64,000 bases of DNA from Ruminiclostridium papyrosolvens DSM 2782 (GTDB lineage: Bacteria > Bacillota > Clostridia > Acetivibrionales > DSM-1351), in the NCBI RefSeq assembly GCF_029318685.1, contig NZ_CP119677.1:4145001-4209000 (forward strand). Reading direction: 5' to 3'. Below, piece after piece: positions 16,618 to 25,518 of this stretch. The position numbers were made by a program, and so were the translations under genes. The first letter of the stretch is position 1. The number at the start of each line of letters is the position of its first letter. The notes beneath the pieces are model-generated. The model had not been told where the DNA came from. It ran no database searches and saw only the letters and a program-made list of their open reading frames with translations.

Positions 16618-18185
16618 TCGTTATATTTCTCCTCTGCCTTAATGTTACATCCCATACGAAATCGTGTAGCATCTGTCTGAACTGATAAGAATACTTCTTC
16701 AAGAGACACATCTTTATTCTTTATACTCATGGTATTATTCATAAACTCTATAACACGCCTTGCACTATCATCAGCTTTTTTCTGCTGAAATTGCATAAAG
16801 CTTTCAAGTTCAGCCTTGGAAGGTCTGTAATACTCACATCCCATACAATCGGCGAGATGCCTCTGCTCGATACAGTCACTTAAATCGTTTTCATCCGCAA
16901 GTCTCTTACTAGAGGTACATACTGAATTACTTGTATCAACAGCAGTTTTATTGACCTGCTCATACTGTTCCTTTGAATATCGCCACTCATAATCAAGCTT
17001 TTTCTGAAGCTGTACCACAGATGAAGCCCATATGGTCTCTGATATATTTGTGTAATAGCCAGAGCTTGTATTGATGTTTATATGATCTGCAAGCTGTCTA
17101 CATATATCTTCACCTAACTTCTGAAAATACAGATTTGCCATAGCGATTGGTCTGCTATCACCTGCTGTAACAGGCTCAAACTCTGTAATCCCTGTAGCGT
17201 ATTTAGCAAAGTCATAACGACTGTTTCCAATAATATGTTCCTCTACGAATGCAGCCACAAGATGATTAAATGACTGTAATGAAAGCATGTTGTTTATCAT
17301 TAGCTCGTTATATTCAAAGAGAAAACGCCTGTCCTGTTCCTTTGTAAGCTCTATGTATTTTTCAACGTTCCTTACAACCTCTGTAGCAGGGATTTCAAAA
17401 GTGAATTCTTTGTAATCCTTATTTATATCGTAATATACTGTTCTTGTACCTTTTTTGAGCCTTGTACGCCTTATTATGAGGTAAGTCTTGCCATTCTCTT
17501 TGTAAATACATTCCTTTGGTGTAAGGAGCATTTCCGTAGCTCTCAGAGGCAGAATAAATGTGATGTTCACCCAGAAGAAAATAGGAAACCACTTCTTAAA
17601 CGTATTGTCGTCAGGGTTGTTCCTGTAAATACTGTTAACCTCGTTTTCAATCACCAGATAATTTATTATTGGTGAAAGAAGTCTCTGCGATGACTCCTTA
17701 CTTTTAATCAGCTTTATGTTGGACGTTATCCTCTCAATCTGTGAATCAGGTGTATTTATGAAGCCAAGGAAATCTTCCAAGGTAGTAATACCAGTCGTTG
17801 TCAGTCTAAAATCTTTATCTTTGTACTTCTGAAGGAATTCCTTGATGGTACTTATCTTGTCCCTGGCAATGGTCTGATAAACATAGACTCCGTTGCAATA
17901 AATAGCATAACATCTAAGCATGTTTTTCATTGTTTCTTCTGCAATTCCGAATTCCTTACCAATGTGCTTTTTGTAAGCTTCTGAATGAAGTGAGAAATCA
18001 AGACCATACTTTTTAACGTCTGAATTGCCTATCCATTTATCAGCCTCAAATATGCCTTCAAGCTTTCCACTATTTACAAGTGATTTATGTATCTCACGGC
18101 ATTTGTTCAACACTTCGACACTGTAGACTTGGTCCGTGTAGAGTATTACTTCTTCAGACTCTATTTTTCTTAAAAGGTTATCCAT
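16578..18185 (-). CDS. Divergent tyrosine recombinase (third of the module)
   Basis: This 535-residue protein resembles the TnpB-type long tyrosine recombinases. A catalytic-arginine region is visible in LPLRATEML near residue 214. A His/Tyr region LADHININTSSGYYTNI near 363-380 fits the last two catalytic boxes. The C-terminus has a Cys/His cluster (SDCIEQRHLADCMGCEYY, about residues 437-455) that could bind zinc. Its start overlaps the previous gene by 8 bases with GGGAGG 6 bases upstream, and its end overlaps the coiled-coil gene by 40 bases. I infer DNA integration or excision. Some canonical residues are poorly conserved, so it may be a structural partner. Confidence 0.72.
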   Translation of the reverse strand: MDNLLRKIESEEVILYTDQVYSVEVLNKCREIHKSLVNSGKLEGIFEADKWIGNSDVKKYGLDFSLHSEAYKKHIGKEFGIAEETMKNMLRCYAIYCNGVYVYQTIARDKISTIKEFLQKYKDKDFRLTTTGITTLEDFLGFINTPDSQIERITSNIKLIKSKESSQRLLSPIINYLVIENEVNSIYRNNPDDNTFKKWFPIFFWVNITFILPLRATEMLLTPKECIYKENGKTYLIIRRTRLKKGTRTVYYDINKDYKEFTFEIPATEVVRNVEKYIELTKEQDRRFLFEYNELMINNMLSLQSFNHLVAAFVEEHIIGNSRYDFAKYATGITEFEPVTAGDSRPIAMANLYFQKLGEDICRQLADHININTSSGYYTNISETIWASSVVQLQKKLDYEWRYSKEQYEQVNKTAVDTSNSVCTSSKRLADENDLSDCIEQRHLADCMGCEYYRPSKAELESFMQFQQKKADDSARRVIEFMNNTMSIKNKDVSLEEVFLSVQTDATRFRMGCNIKAEEKYNEWQRLRNTQKTSC

Positions 18186-20208
18186 TCAGAGCCTCCCTAA
18201 TAAGTTTTCGTGTTCCTGCTATATCTTCTTCAGACATTTCCTTTATAATTGCGTTTATTATTTCCTGAAAGGCAGGTATTATCTGCGTTCTAAGTGCTAT
18301 GCCGTACTTCCTATTACCTGTAATAAGCTCTTTTTCCATGTAATCCTTTATCACTTTTACAAGTGAAGGTATTCCATCACTCGTGAACACATGATATGGG
18401 CAGAGATTTGCAAGACATGACTCGTATATAGGATTCTCACAGCAAAAACCTAATGCTTTCTTTTTACAGTAAATACCTACATCCTTTGCCTTACCTTTTC
18501 CCTGTGCAAGAGCAAACATGGCTTTCAATATCTCAGTTGGTTCTTCTGATTTGCCATGAGATAAAATCTCAGTCATTCTGTTTGAAGCTACCAATGAAGT
18601 TCCTAATGTCTCCAGTTCATAAGCCGAGAGTGGAATCTTTTCCATTATCAGAGTCTGCTCTTTTGCGGAAAGCTTTTCAAAAGCATCTGGAAATGCGGCT
18701 ATAAGTGCGTTGTACAATGAAACGCTGAATACACCTCTCTGCATCATCATGTATAAAACAACTTCTGCGCTCTCGCCTGTCAGACCGTGGTCTTTAAGAT
18801 AAATAGCTGTAGTATCTACATTTGCATGATTGCGGGCAAATGATGCTATCACATGAGCAACCAAAGTGGTATTCCCGTTATTCCTTGCCGACTGCTCAAT
18901 CCCCTGCAAATATGATTTGTTTAACCTTCTTGAAGAAACGGAATGTTTTCCTGTTATATTAAATATATCGTCTCCAAAGAAGTCCCTACAGATAATCCAA
19001 CTTCTATAACGACTTGCTCTATGAGCATTCATGTATCCCTCTTCTGAAGTTATGTGATGATACTCTGCTATAAGAACAAGTTTTCCAAAAAATGCCCTGA
19101 GTTCTGGCACGATCTCAGAACGGAGCTTTCCAAGTCCTGTCTTTTGCGGAACATTGTATGCCATTTCAATTTTTCTTATAGTGTATAGAGCAACACTGTC
19201 ATATGTTTCATTAGGAATATTTCCATTCAGTATATCTTCCTTTAATGTATCTATGTTGATTTTAAATGGATTATCATTACTCATAAAGTTTGGATAAACC
19301 CATCTGTCGCAGATATCTGAAGAACGCCAACCGCACACATAGTGACATGATAAGAACATCCACATCTCTGCATAATTACTGTTTTCTAATGCCTTAAGAG
19401 TCAAGTTATGCTCTTTGTCGTAATCACTGTTAAATAATATCTTTGATAGTCTGACAAAGTCTTCATAAGGATACGCAGGCTCAGCATCACTTTCTCTCTT
19501 CTTTAGGTCGATGTTATGATATTTGACGTTTTCATATTTTGCTACAAACTTAATGAATTCAACGAGAAGTTCCTTTGTTCGTACTGTATCAGCTTCTTCT
19601 ATTGCAGATATGACGTCCTCATCAGTAAGCTGCTTTATATCAGACATATCAAATATGGTTCGTACAAAAGCTGTGAGTGAAGGAGTATAGATATTTTCTT
19701 CATCCTCAATGTATGTCAGATACTTCTTCATATATTCAAGAGCTACTGGATGTCCTTTGGAATGATTGATAATCCATCTAGTCTTTTCTTCCTCTGTAAA
19801 TCCGAACTCCTGAAAGAATCTCTCACTCTTATAGTCAAGGAATAGTGCATCTTCACGGCTTATGTAGAATTCTTCTCTTTCAGGAATCTCAAACAGTATT
19901 TCTGCCGGTTCGTGAATCGATACGCCAAAGTAATCATTCTCCTCCAAAAAATCAATGTATTTATTTCTGTTCTTAGCATACCTTGACTCAAATCTGTCGC
20001 TGTCATGCTGTTTAAGGAATGCCTTGATACCAACGTAGGTATCCTTTTGCTCTGCGATCTTATCACATACCGATTTAAGAATTGCATCATCATGAACCTC
20101 GATATCACCATTATCTATGTGATACTGCAAGATATCTGCCTTTATGCCAAGAGCTCGTGAAGCTTTGGCAATTGTTATAATATTATCGTTTGACCATATA
20201 TTTGCCAA
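18178..20208 (-). CDS. Large divergent tyrosine recombinase (second of the module)
   Basis: The protein has 676 residues from a TTG at 20208, which has GGAGGTGGGG just upstream; a GTG at 20253 gives 691 residues but lacks a ribosome binding site. The catalytic arginine box is CGWRSSDIC near residue 300. SSRRLNKSYL (near 430) fits the HxxR box with its histidine replaced, and TTAIYLKDHG (near 470) fits the tyrosine box. A C-terminal cysteine cluster (YCKKKALGFCCENP...ESCLANLCPYH) resembles that of the third recombinase. Size and cluster recall TnpB of Tn554. The tight overlap with the third gene shows they act together. Confidence 0.72.
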   Translation of the reverse strand: MANIWSNDNIITIAKASRALGIKADILQYHIDNGDIEVHDDAILKSVCDKIAEQKDTYVGIKAFLKQHDSDRFESRYAKNRNKYIDFLEENDYFGVSIHEPAEILFEIPEREEFYISREDALFLDYKSERFFQEFGFTEEEKTRWIINHSKGHPVALEYMKKYLTYIEDEENIYTPSLTAFVRTIFDMSDIKQLTDEDVISAIEEADTVRTKELLVEFIKFVAKYENVKYHNIDLKKRESDAEPAYPYEDFVRLSKILFNSDYDKEHNLTLKALENSNYAEMWMFLSCHYVCGWRSSDICDRWVYPNFMSNDNPFKINIDTLKEDILNGNIPNETYDSVALYTIRKIEMAYNVPQKTGLGKLRSEIVPELRAFFGKLVLIAEYHHITSEEGYMNAHRASRYRSWIICRDFFGDDIFNITGKHSVSSRRLNKSYLQGIEQSARNNGNTTLVAHVIASFARNHANVDTTAIYLKDHGLTGESAEVVLYMMMQRGVFSVSLYNALIAAFPDAFEKLSAKEQTLIMEKIPLSAYELETLGTSLVASNRMTEILSHGKSEEPTEILKAMFALAQGKGKAKDVGIYCKKKALGFCCENPIYESCLANLCPYHVFTSDGIPSLVKVIKDYMEKELITGNRKYGIALRTQIIPAFQEIINAIIKEMSEEDIAGTRKLIREALNG

Positions 20209-20220
20209 AACCCCACCTCC

Positions 20221-20300
20221 TACCACATGATGGTTTTGATAAGCTCTAACCACAGTGTCTTTGTTACTTTGTTAATCAGTTAGATACCACATGACGGTTT
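20221..20300. repeat. Direct repeat pair upstream of the second recombinase gene
   Basis: TACCACATGATGGTTT at 20221-20236 recurs as TACCACATGACGGTTT at 20285-20300, with one mismatch and 64 bases apart. The pair brackets the gap between the first and second recombinase genes. It may come from a small duplication that created a new start region, or be a protein-binding site. Confidence 0.6.
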
Positions 20301-20333
20301 ATTTAGAACGAGGTTACAATCGCAGAGAGTAGT

Positions 20334-21647
20334 CTAATAGATGTCCTCCAGTATCTGCGACTGGAATGTATACGAGCTTTCTCTATATTTCTCTATAAGG
20401 TCTGCGTTTTCATGTATGTAGTCATTCATGGATTCCTGACTCGAATCGCCACGCCACTTCATTATTTCTCCGCCTGTGAGTTTTGCCTTTGTAATCAGAT
20501 ACATTGTGAACCAGTGTCTAAACATATGCGCTCCTGGATACTCGACCTCATAAGTTTCTATAAATGCCGCATTCTCTACATATTTTCCTTGCTTTTCGCA
20601 GGCTATCTTTAGTGATGGCAAAAATCTTTCATAAAACAATGTCTTTACTCTATCAGAGTACGTCTGCACTGTCATAGGATTGCCCTGCTTATTAACAAAC
20701 AGTGGTGCATCAGGACTTGTATCAAATCCTCTGCTTTCCATTATTTTAATGTGAGTGTCATGCAGTTCGCTTATATCAGCAACAAAGTCGTTATAAACCT
20801 TCTGCACTCTGTTTTTCTTAATTGTGCCGGGATCTATTTTTCCTTTCCAGTTTTCAAAATATTTAGCTTTGTCTGTGAGGTCTATTTCAATTCCTGACAA
20901 CATGCCAAAGCTTTTCCTTATAGTTTTAAGACTTCCACAGCATATATTTACTATTTCACCCTCTCTGATTCCTGCATAAGCTCCCAGAGCGATACCAAGT
21001 GTGATATCCGGCTCGTATTTCTTAGCTTCGTAAAGGAGCAATTCCAAGTACCCTTCTATCAGAATTCTGTTTTTCTTATGAGTAGTCTTAGGAGCTGACA
21101 CATGCATTGAAGAATTGTGTGATATAACTGCCTTCTTATGATGTTTTTTATCCTTTACAATAGTCAACGTCCTCAATTCTTCACCTTTATACTTAAATGG
21201 AAGAGCATCTCTGTTTGAGGTATAGTAATGTATCAGAAAATCTACCACATAGTCCCTGTATCTCAGCCATGTATCTCTGTTGTATTGTTTTTCGTCGTTC
21301 TGCATCTTTAAATGCTTCAAAAAGTCTCTTATGGTTTTAAGGCTGCACTCATGTATAAAGTTGATATCAGTCTCTTTAAGCAAGTAATTCAGAAAATGAC
21401 ATACCGCATAGGCTTTGTAAGATAATGTCTTTCCATTCAGCAATTCACCCTTTACCAAGTGGCACAGATATCTTTCCAACCCTGTATAAAAAATAGGAAT
21501 ATTTATATTTTTTTCATAAAGGACTATGCATGGATAGTTACGTTTCTCCTCATCTTCTCCTTCTACGGATACCATCCTGTTTATAAACACACACTTGCTT
21601 CTATACTCTTTTACATCACTGTTAGCGAATTGAATAACGTTGGTCAT
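20334..21647 (-). CDS. Site-specific tyrosine recombinase (first of the module)
   Basis: This is a 437-residue integrase-type recombinase with the most canonical active site of the three. The arginine box is AYAGIREGEIVNI near residue 228. HMFRHWFTMYLITK near 374 gives the HxxR box, and WRGDSSQESMNDYIH near 407 gives the final box with the nucleophilic tyrosine. The N-terminus (residues 40-160) looks like a SAM-like core-binding domain. It is the promoter-proximal gene of the four-gene module, with GGAGAT upstream of its ATG and 80-125 bases before the next gene. It probably performs strand exchange for the island. The target site is unknown. Confidence 0.87.
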   Translation of the reverse strand: MTNVIQFANSDVKEYRSKCVFINRMVSVEGEDEEKRNYPCIVLYEKNINIPIFYTGLERYLCHLVKGELLNGKTLSYKAYAVCHFLNYLLKETDINFIHECSLKTIRDFLKHLKMQNDEKQYNRDTWLRYRDYVVDFLIHYYTSNRDALPFKYKGEELRTLTIVKDKKHHKKAVISHNSSMHVSAPKTTHKKNRILIEGYLELLLYEAKKYEPDITLGIALGAYAGIREGEIVNICCGSLKTIRKSFGMLSGIEIDLTDKAKYFENWKGKIDPGTIKKNRVQKVYNDFVADISELHDTHIKIMESRGFDTSPDAPLFVNKQGNPMTVQTYSDRVKTLFYERFLPSLKIACEKQGKYVENAAFIETYEVEYPGAHMFRHWFTMYLITKAKLTGGEIMKWRGDSSQESMNDYIHENADLIEKYRESSYTFQSQILEDIY

Positions 21648-21809
21648 CCTATACCTATCTCCATAAAAATAAACTTTATCTATCGTCTATCTTTGCAATA
21701 ACATCTATTTTATGTTATTGAAACTTTATTCTGTAATTCCTTAATATTCAATACTTTCCTAATAAATCTATAAAGTATATTTATTTTTAATTACATATTT
21801 TATGTCAAT

Positions 21810-21815
21810 CCTCCT
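21810..21815 (-). promoter_or_regulatory. Orphan Shine-Dalgarno sequence, possibly the severed topB leader
   Basis: On the minus strand a perfect AGGAGG is followed by ATTGACATAAAATATG and then an immediate stop (ATG TAA), so no peptide is encoded. It points toward lower coordinates, the same direction as topB, which lacks a ribosome binding site 14 kb away. A TATAAT lies about 35 bases upstream (near 21850). The rest of 21648-21885 is AT-rich without a gene. Confidence 0.45.
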
Positions 21816-21885
21816 AAAACTCGAATATTTCTAATGGTGACTCTCTTATTTATTATAAGGTTTATTGTCTTAACATTCTATATCA

Positions 21886-22857
21886 TTAACTCAATCTTAG
21901 CATCATTTCCGGCTCTCTGTTATTTATATGTCTGTATATAATCCCGAGGGCCCCTATTACTCCATTAATATCAGCTAACGCAGACTTTTCTATTTTAACT
22001 TCTCTGTTAAAGTACTTTAGTTGGTGAGCAGCTGTTTCTCTTACAGAATCCAGAAGAATATTTCCTGCTTCGGCAACGCCTCCGCCAATAACAAAAGCAG
22101 AAATATCAAGTAACATAACAATGTTCGCTATTATTTTGCCAATATGCATACCTGCCCGAGAAAAAACCTCAATTGCGTCAGCATCTCCTTTCTCAGCCAA
22201 AACAGCCACCTCCGGCAGCTGTATCAGCTCAGTATCTCCGCAACCCTTTTTTAACTCTTTAAATCTTTTCAAGAGTGCCGGACCCGATACTAATGCCTGA
22301 AGACATCCTTTATTGCCGCAATTGCATTCCGGCCCCTCTTCAACCACCTTTATATGACCTATTTCACCTGCCCACCCATTTGCACCGGTAATAAGTGTAT
22401 TATTAAGAATCAGCCCGCATCCAACGCCTGTACTAATTGTAATGTATGCCAGATTATCATGCCCTTTTCCTGCTCCCTCAAGTTTTTCGCCAAGTGCGGC
22501 CGAATTAGCATCGTCCTCCAGAATAACAGGTACATTAAATTTCGACTGCAAATACTTTTTTAACTCAAAACCATTCCAAGTCATATTGTTGGGCCATTTG
22601 ACAATATTTCCGGTGGTTCTTTCAAAGAGTGCAGCCAAGGAAATCCCTATTCCTTTTAATACTTTATTTTCCTGCTTCATTTCATTTATAGCAGATGTTA
22701 TCAAATCACAAATATTCTCCGAAATTTCAAGCTCGCAAATCCCGGATTTTTTAAACTTTACTTTTTTAATGTCAGAAATATATCCCAAAGTCTCATCATA
22801 AGTTGCAATGCGGACATGGGTCCCTCCAATGTCAATTCCAATGAAAAAAGTATTCAC
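21886..22857 (-). CDS. ROK-family sugar kinase
   Basis: This 323-residue cytoplasmic kinase phosphorylates a hexose with ATP. The ATP-binding phosphate-1 loop is GIDIGGTHVRIATYD at the N-terminus. The sugar-binding segment includes LEDDANSAALGE. The ROK zinc motif is CNCGNKGCLQ, near residue 183, in the consensus CxCGxxGCxE region with Gln in place of Glu. No helix-turn-helix is present, so it is a kinase and not a ROK repressor. The substrate cannot be read from sequence; glucose, allose or N-acetylated sugars are possible. It lies downstream of the GH43 gene but is separated from it by a strong terminator. Confidence 0.88.
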   Translation of the reverse strand: MNTFFIGIDIGGTHVRIATYDETLGYISDIKKVKFKKSGICELEISENICDLITSAINEMKQENKVLKGIGISLAALFERTTGNIVKWPNNMTWNGFELKKYLQSKFNVPVILEDDANSAALGEKLEGAGKGHDNLAYITISTGVGCGLILNNTLITGANGWAGEIGHIKVVEEGPECNCGNKGCLQALVSGPALLKRFKELKKGCGDTELIQLPEVAVLAEKGDADAIEVFSRAGMHIGKIIANIVMLLDISAFVIGGGVAEAGNILLDSVRETAAHQLKYFNREVKIEKSALADINGVIGALGIIYRHINNREPEMMLRLS

Positions 22858-22982
22858 AAATAATTCCCCCCAACCGAAACAATACTACTAAAATGAAATA
22901 TATAGTACATATACATAATTTACCTCATACTAAGATATATTTCAAATGTTTGTACAAGTTAGTACCTTTTTCCATGCAAGCT

Positions 22983-23035
22983 AAAAAACCAATCCTCTAA
23001 TTGGAATAATATTCCGATTAGAGGATTGGTTTTTG
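22983..23035 (-). terminator. Rho-independent terminator after the GH43 gene
   Basis: AAACCAATCCTCTAAT and ATTAGAGGATTGGTTT form a stem of about 20 bp (with GGAAT/ATTCC inside) around a 3-base loop. A run of T residues follows on the minus strand. It sits 30 bases after the GH43 stop. A/T tracts on both sides could let it work in both directions. Confidence 0.87.
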
Positions 23036-23066
23036 TGAACTCAGCAAAAGAGTTATCGTCTCATTT

Positions 23067-24485
23067 TTATTCCAGTGTGAAAGAAGCCAAACTTGCACTA
23101 CCTGCCCCTGCATAGGATAAATACAACGCATGAACACCGTCCGGTATTACGATATCCGCTGAATACTCCTGCCATATATTTGAAAATCCAACAGGTATCT
23201 TACCAAGAACCGTTCCATTCCAGGCTGTTTTTATATGGAATTCGCCCCTGCAATATCCACGAACCTTGATTTTGACTTTCTTGATGCCCTTACAGTCAAA
23301 GTACTTGAATCCGGCTGTAGCAGAATCCTTCATATTAGCAATATAGCCTATTTCTTCGTCCCCATCTCTTCCATCCTGAGTAATCTTAGGGAACTGATGA
23401 TCCATCCATGCGCCTGTCCAATCAGTATATAAGGATTCCTCTTTGTAGAACAGGTTACATGCCAGATATGTGGGGTATTCCCCGTGTCCTTCCAGCGGGC
23501 CTCCATTTGCGCCACAGGAAGTCATTTCTACCTGAGGAATTGTGCCATCCTCTAAGATTGTAATAGGCTCAATACAGCCTTGTCTGCTGAAATTTGTTCC
23601 ATTGGTGTGTCTATGGTAAAAAATGTACCATTTGTCATTGATTTCACACATGCCGCCATGGTTGTTTGCACCATAAAACATTGGTTTTTCCGCAGGCTTG
23701 TAAGTGTCAATATGAAGATCACTATTGCTCACAATCACTCCGCCGTAAACAAAGCCCTTTGTGGGGAATTTGCTGGTAGCGTAACACAATTCATGGAAAA
23801 CAATTGAGGAATAAACAAAATAATAGGTATCACCCTTTTTACGAATGGACGGAGCTTCAAAGAACTCATGTCCTTCATATCCGCTGCCTTCGCTGTAAGG
23901 TTCGCTTGGAGCTATAAACACCGGATTTTCCACGATTGTAAGCATATCCGCTCCAAGTACTGTTGCCATTGGGCCTTTTCTTGATTTATCACCTTTTGCG
24001 CAAAAACCTGTATACAGATAGGTTTTATCTCCTTCTGTCAACACACCGGGATCGAATTGAGGCTGGTCTCCCTCTTTTTCACCAAGGCGTAATCCATCGG
24101 CGTAATGTACAAATCCATAAAATTCATATTTACCTGCCGGAGTATCACAAACTGCTACTGAAACAACGGAAACTTTATCAAGTACATAGTACAGATAATA
24201 ACGTCCATCAGGGCCCTGAGTAACATCAGGTGCATAGAGACACGCACTGCCGTCAGGATTCTGAGGATCATCTGTCTTTTTATAAATTACTCCTTCGTAC
24301 CGCCAATCAGACAAATCCTCCACAGGTGCTGACCAGCATACATAGTCATTCATGCAGTATACATAACCGTTAAAACGATCATGAGAGCCGTAAGCATATA
24401 CTCTGCCATTAAAAACATGCGGTTCTGCGTCAGGAACATATTCCCATGATGGGAGATATGGATTTAAACCTTGCTTTTTTGCCAT
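23067..24485 (-). CDS. GH43-family glycosidase with C-terminal CBM6-like domain
   Basis: This is a 472-residue five-bladed beta-propeller glycosidase of family 43 (beta-xylosidase or alpha-L-arabinofuranosidase type). The likely catalytic base Asp is in PDAEPHVFNGRVYAYGSHD, the modulator Asp in YAPDV, and the acid Glu in EGHEFFEAPSIRK. After residue 340 a beta-sandwich region (DCKGIKKVKIKVRGYCRGEF...DGVHALYLSYAG) looks like a CBM6-type module. There is no signal peptide, so it should act inside the cell on imported oligosaccharides. AGGAAGG precedes the ATG. It is divergent from an AraC regulator, its probable controller. The precise substrate is unresolved. Confidence 0.87.
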   Translation of the reverse strand: MAKKQGLNPYLPSWEYVPDAEPHVFNGRVYAYGSHDRFNGYVYCMNDYVCWSAPVEDLSDWRYEGVIYKKTDDPQNPDGSACLYAPDVTQGPDGRYYLYYVLDKVSVVSVAVCDTPAGKYEFYGFVHYADGLRLGEKEGDQPQFDPGVLTEGDKTYLYTGFCAKGDKSRKGPMATVLGADMLTIVENPVFIAPSEPYSEGSGYEGHEFFEAPSIRKKGDTYYFVYSSIVFHELCYATSKFPTKGFVYGGVIVSNSDLHIDTYKPAEKPMFYGANNHGGMCEINDKWYIFYHRHTNGTNFSRQGCIEPITILEDGTIPQVEMTSCGANGGPLEGHGEYPTYLACNLFYKEESLYTDWTGAWMDHQFPKITQDGRDGDEEIGYIANMKDSATAGFKYFDCKGIKKVKIKVRGYCRGEFHIKTAWNGTVLGKIPVGFSNIWQEYSADIVIPDGVHALYLSYAGAGSASLASFTLE

Positions 24486-24668
24486 AATTATATCTACCTT
24501 CCTTTGATATGATTTTTAACACTTATAATCTTTGCATTTTGTCATAACTTTATATAACCAGTGTTACTCCAGTTGATAATTTAAAATAATTGTAAAAATA
24601 AAAAAGAAACCAATATTGCTATACAGTATGCTTCAACTGCATTGCTATATCAATAAAATTGTAAGATA

Positions 24669-24697
24669 TTGAACCGATTAAAACAATGATATATACT
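24669..24697 (+). promoter_or_regulatory. Promoter of the AraC-family gene
   Basis: TTGAAC (24669-24674) and TATACT (24692-24697) are 17 bases apart, about 38 bases before the AraC start codon. The sequence TAAGATAT recurs around it (24662-24669 and 24697-24704, and once more at 22931-22938). This repeat could be a regulator site, or it could be chance in AT-rich DNA. Confidence 0.6.
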
Positions 24698-24734
24698 AAG
24701 ATATAATTGATTTATTCTAAGATTGGAGAAAAAA

Positions 24735-25502
24735 ATGGCTAATATATATTATGTAGAATACGATGCTACACATCCTGCAAGTTTTGTTTTTGATATGCCG
24801 GGAGGGCATGATTGTTGGCTGTTGGTACTCACACAGACTCCCGCACAGTTCTGGGTAGACGGACATATGACAGAATACCCTGCAAACAGTGCTGTTTTAT
24901 ACCCTCCCCATCATAAAATACTCTATCGTGCCTGCTCAGACAGATATGTTAATGATTGGGTTCGCTTTGATTCCGCCGAGCCATATATTATTGATACTGC
25001 AATCCCTCTGGGCACTCCATTCCCATTGTCTGATCCGGAGTATTGCCACAAACTGTTTCAACTGCTTGTAGCGGAAAATACTTTAAGCAACAGTCATAAG
25101 GAGCTTACCATTGATTATTTGCTTAAAGTATTATTTATAAAACTTCATGAAGCCTCCGAGCACACAAAAAACTTCAGTCAAATTCAGTCAATATTGGAAT
25201 TGCGAAGAAACATTCATAACAACCCGGGCCACAGCTGGAGTGTACCTGCCATGGCAGACAGCCTGCATTTAAGCCCGGGCTATCTGCAAGCATTATACAA
25301 AGAAACTTTTGGGGTTTCCTGCATGAAGGACGTGATAAATTGTCGTATCCGTTTTGCAAAAGATCAGCTAAGCCACAGTCCGCACACCATAGCAGATATA
25401 TCGATACTATGCGGATATAACAATGTAGAACATTTTGTCAGGCAGTTTCATCAAATTACCGGCTGTACGCCCAGTGCCTTCCGCAATTCGGTAAAAAGCT
25501 GA
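24735..25502 (+). CDS. AraC-family transcriptional regulator
   Basis: The protein has 255 residues from the ATG at 24735, which has GGAG 6 bases upstream; a TTG at 24723 in the same frame lies inside that site. The N-terminal half is a cupin-like ligand domain (PGGHDCWLLVLTQTPAQFW, NSAVLYPPHHKILYRA). The C-terminal 100 residues are the double HTH of AraC (MADSLHLSPGYLQALYKETFG and IADISILCGYNNVEHFVRQFH, then the GCTPSAFR ending). It is divergent from the GH43 gene across 250 bases and probably activates it in response to a plant-polysaccharide sugar. Confidence 0.9.
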   Translation: MANIYYVEYDATHPASFVFDMPGGHDCWLLVLTQTPAQFWVDGHMTEYPANSAVLYPPHHKILYRACSDRYVNDWVRFDSAEPYIIDTAIPLGTPFPLSDPEYCHKLFQLLVAENTLSNSHKELTIDYLLKVLFIKLHEASEHTKNFSQIQSILELRRNIHNNPGHSWSVPAMADSLHLSPGYLQALYKETFGVSCMKDVINCRIRFAKDQLSHSPHTIADISILCGYNNVEHFVRQFHQITGCTPSAFRNSVKS

Positions 25503-25518
25503 CACTATATTTTTTAAA

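Noticed and set aside
22983-23035. Inverted repeat as an insertion-sequence end
   Set aside because: There is no transposase nearby, and the stem-loop with a T-run after the GH43 stop is a normal terminator.
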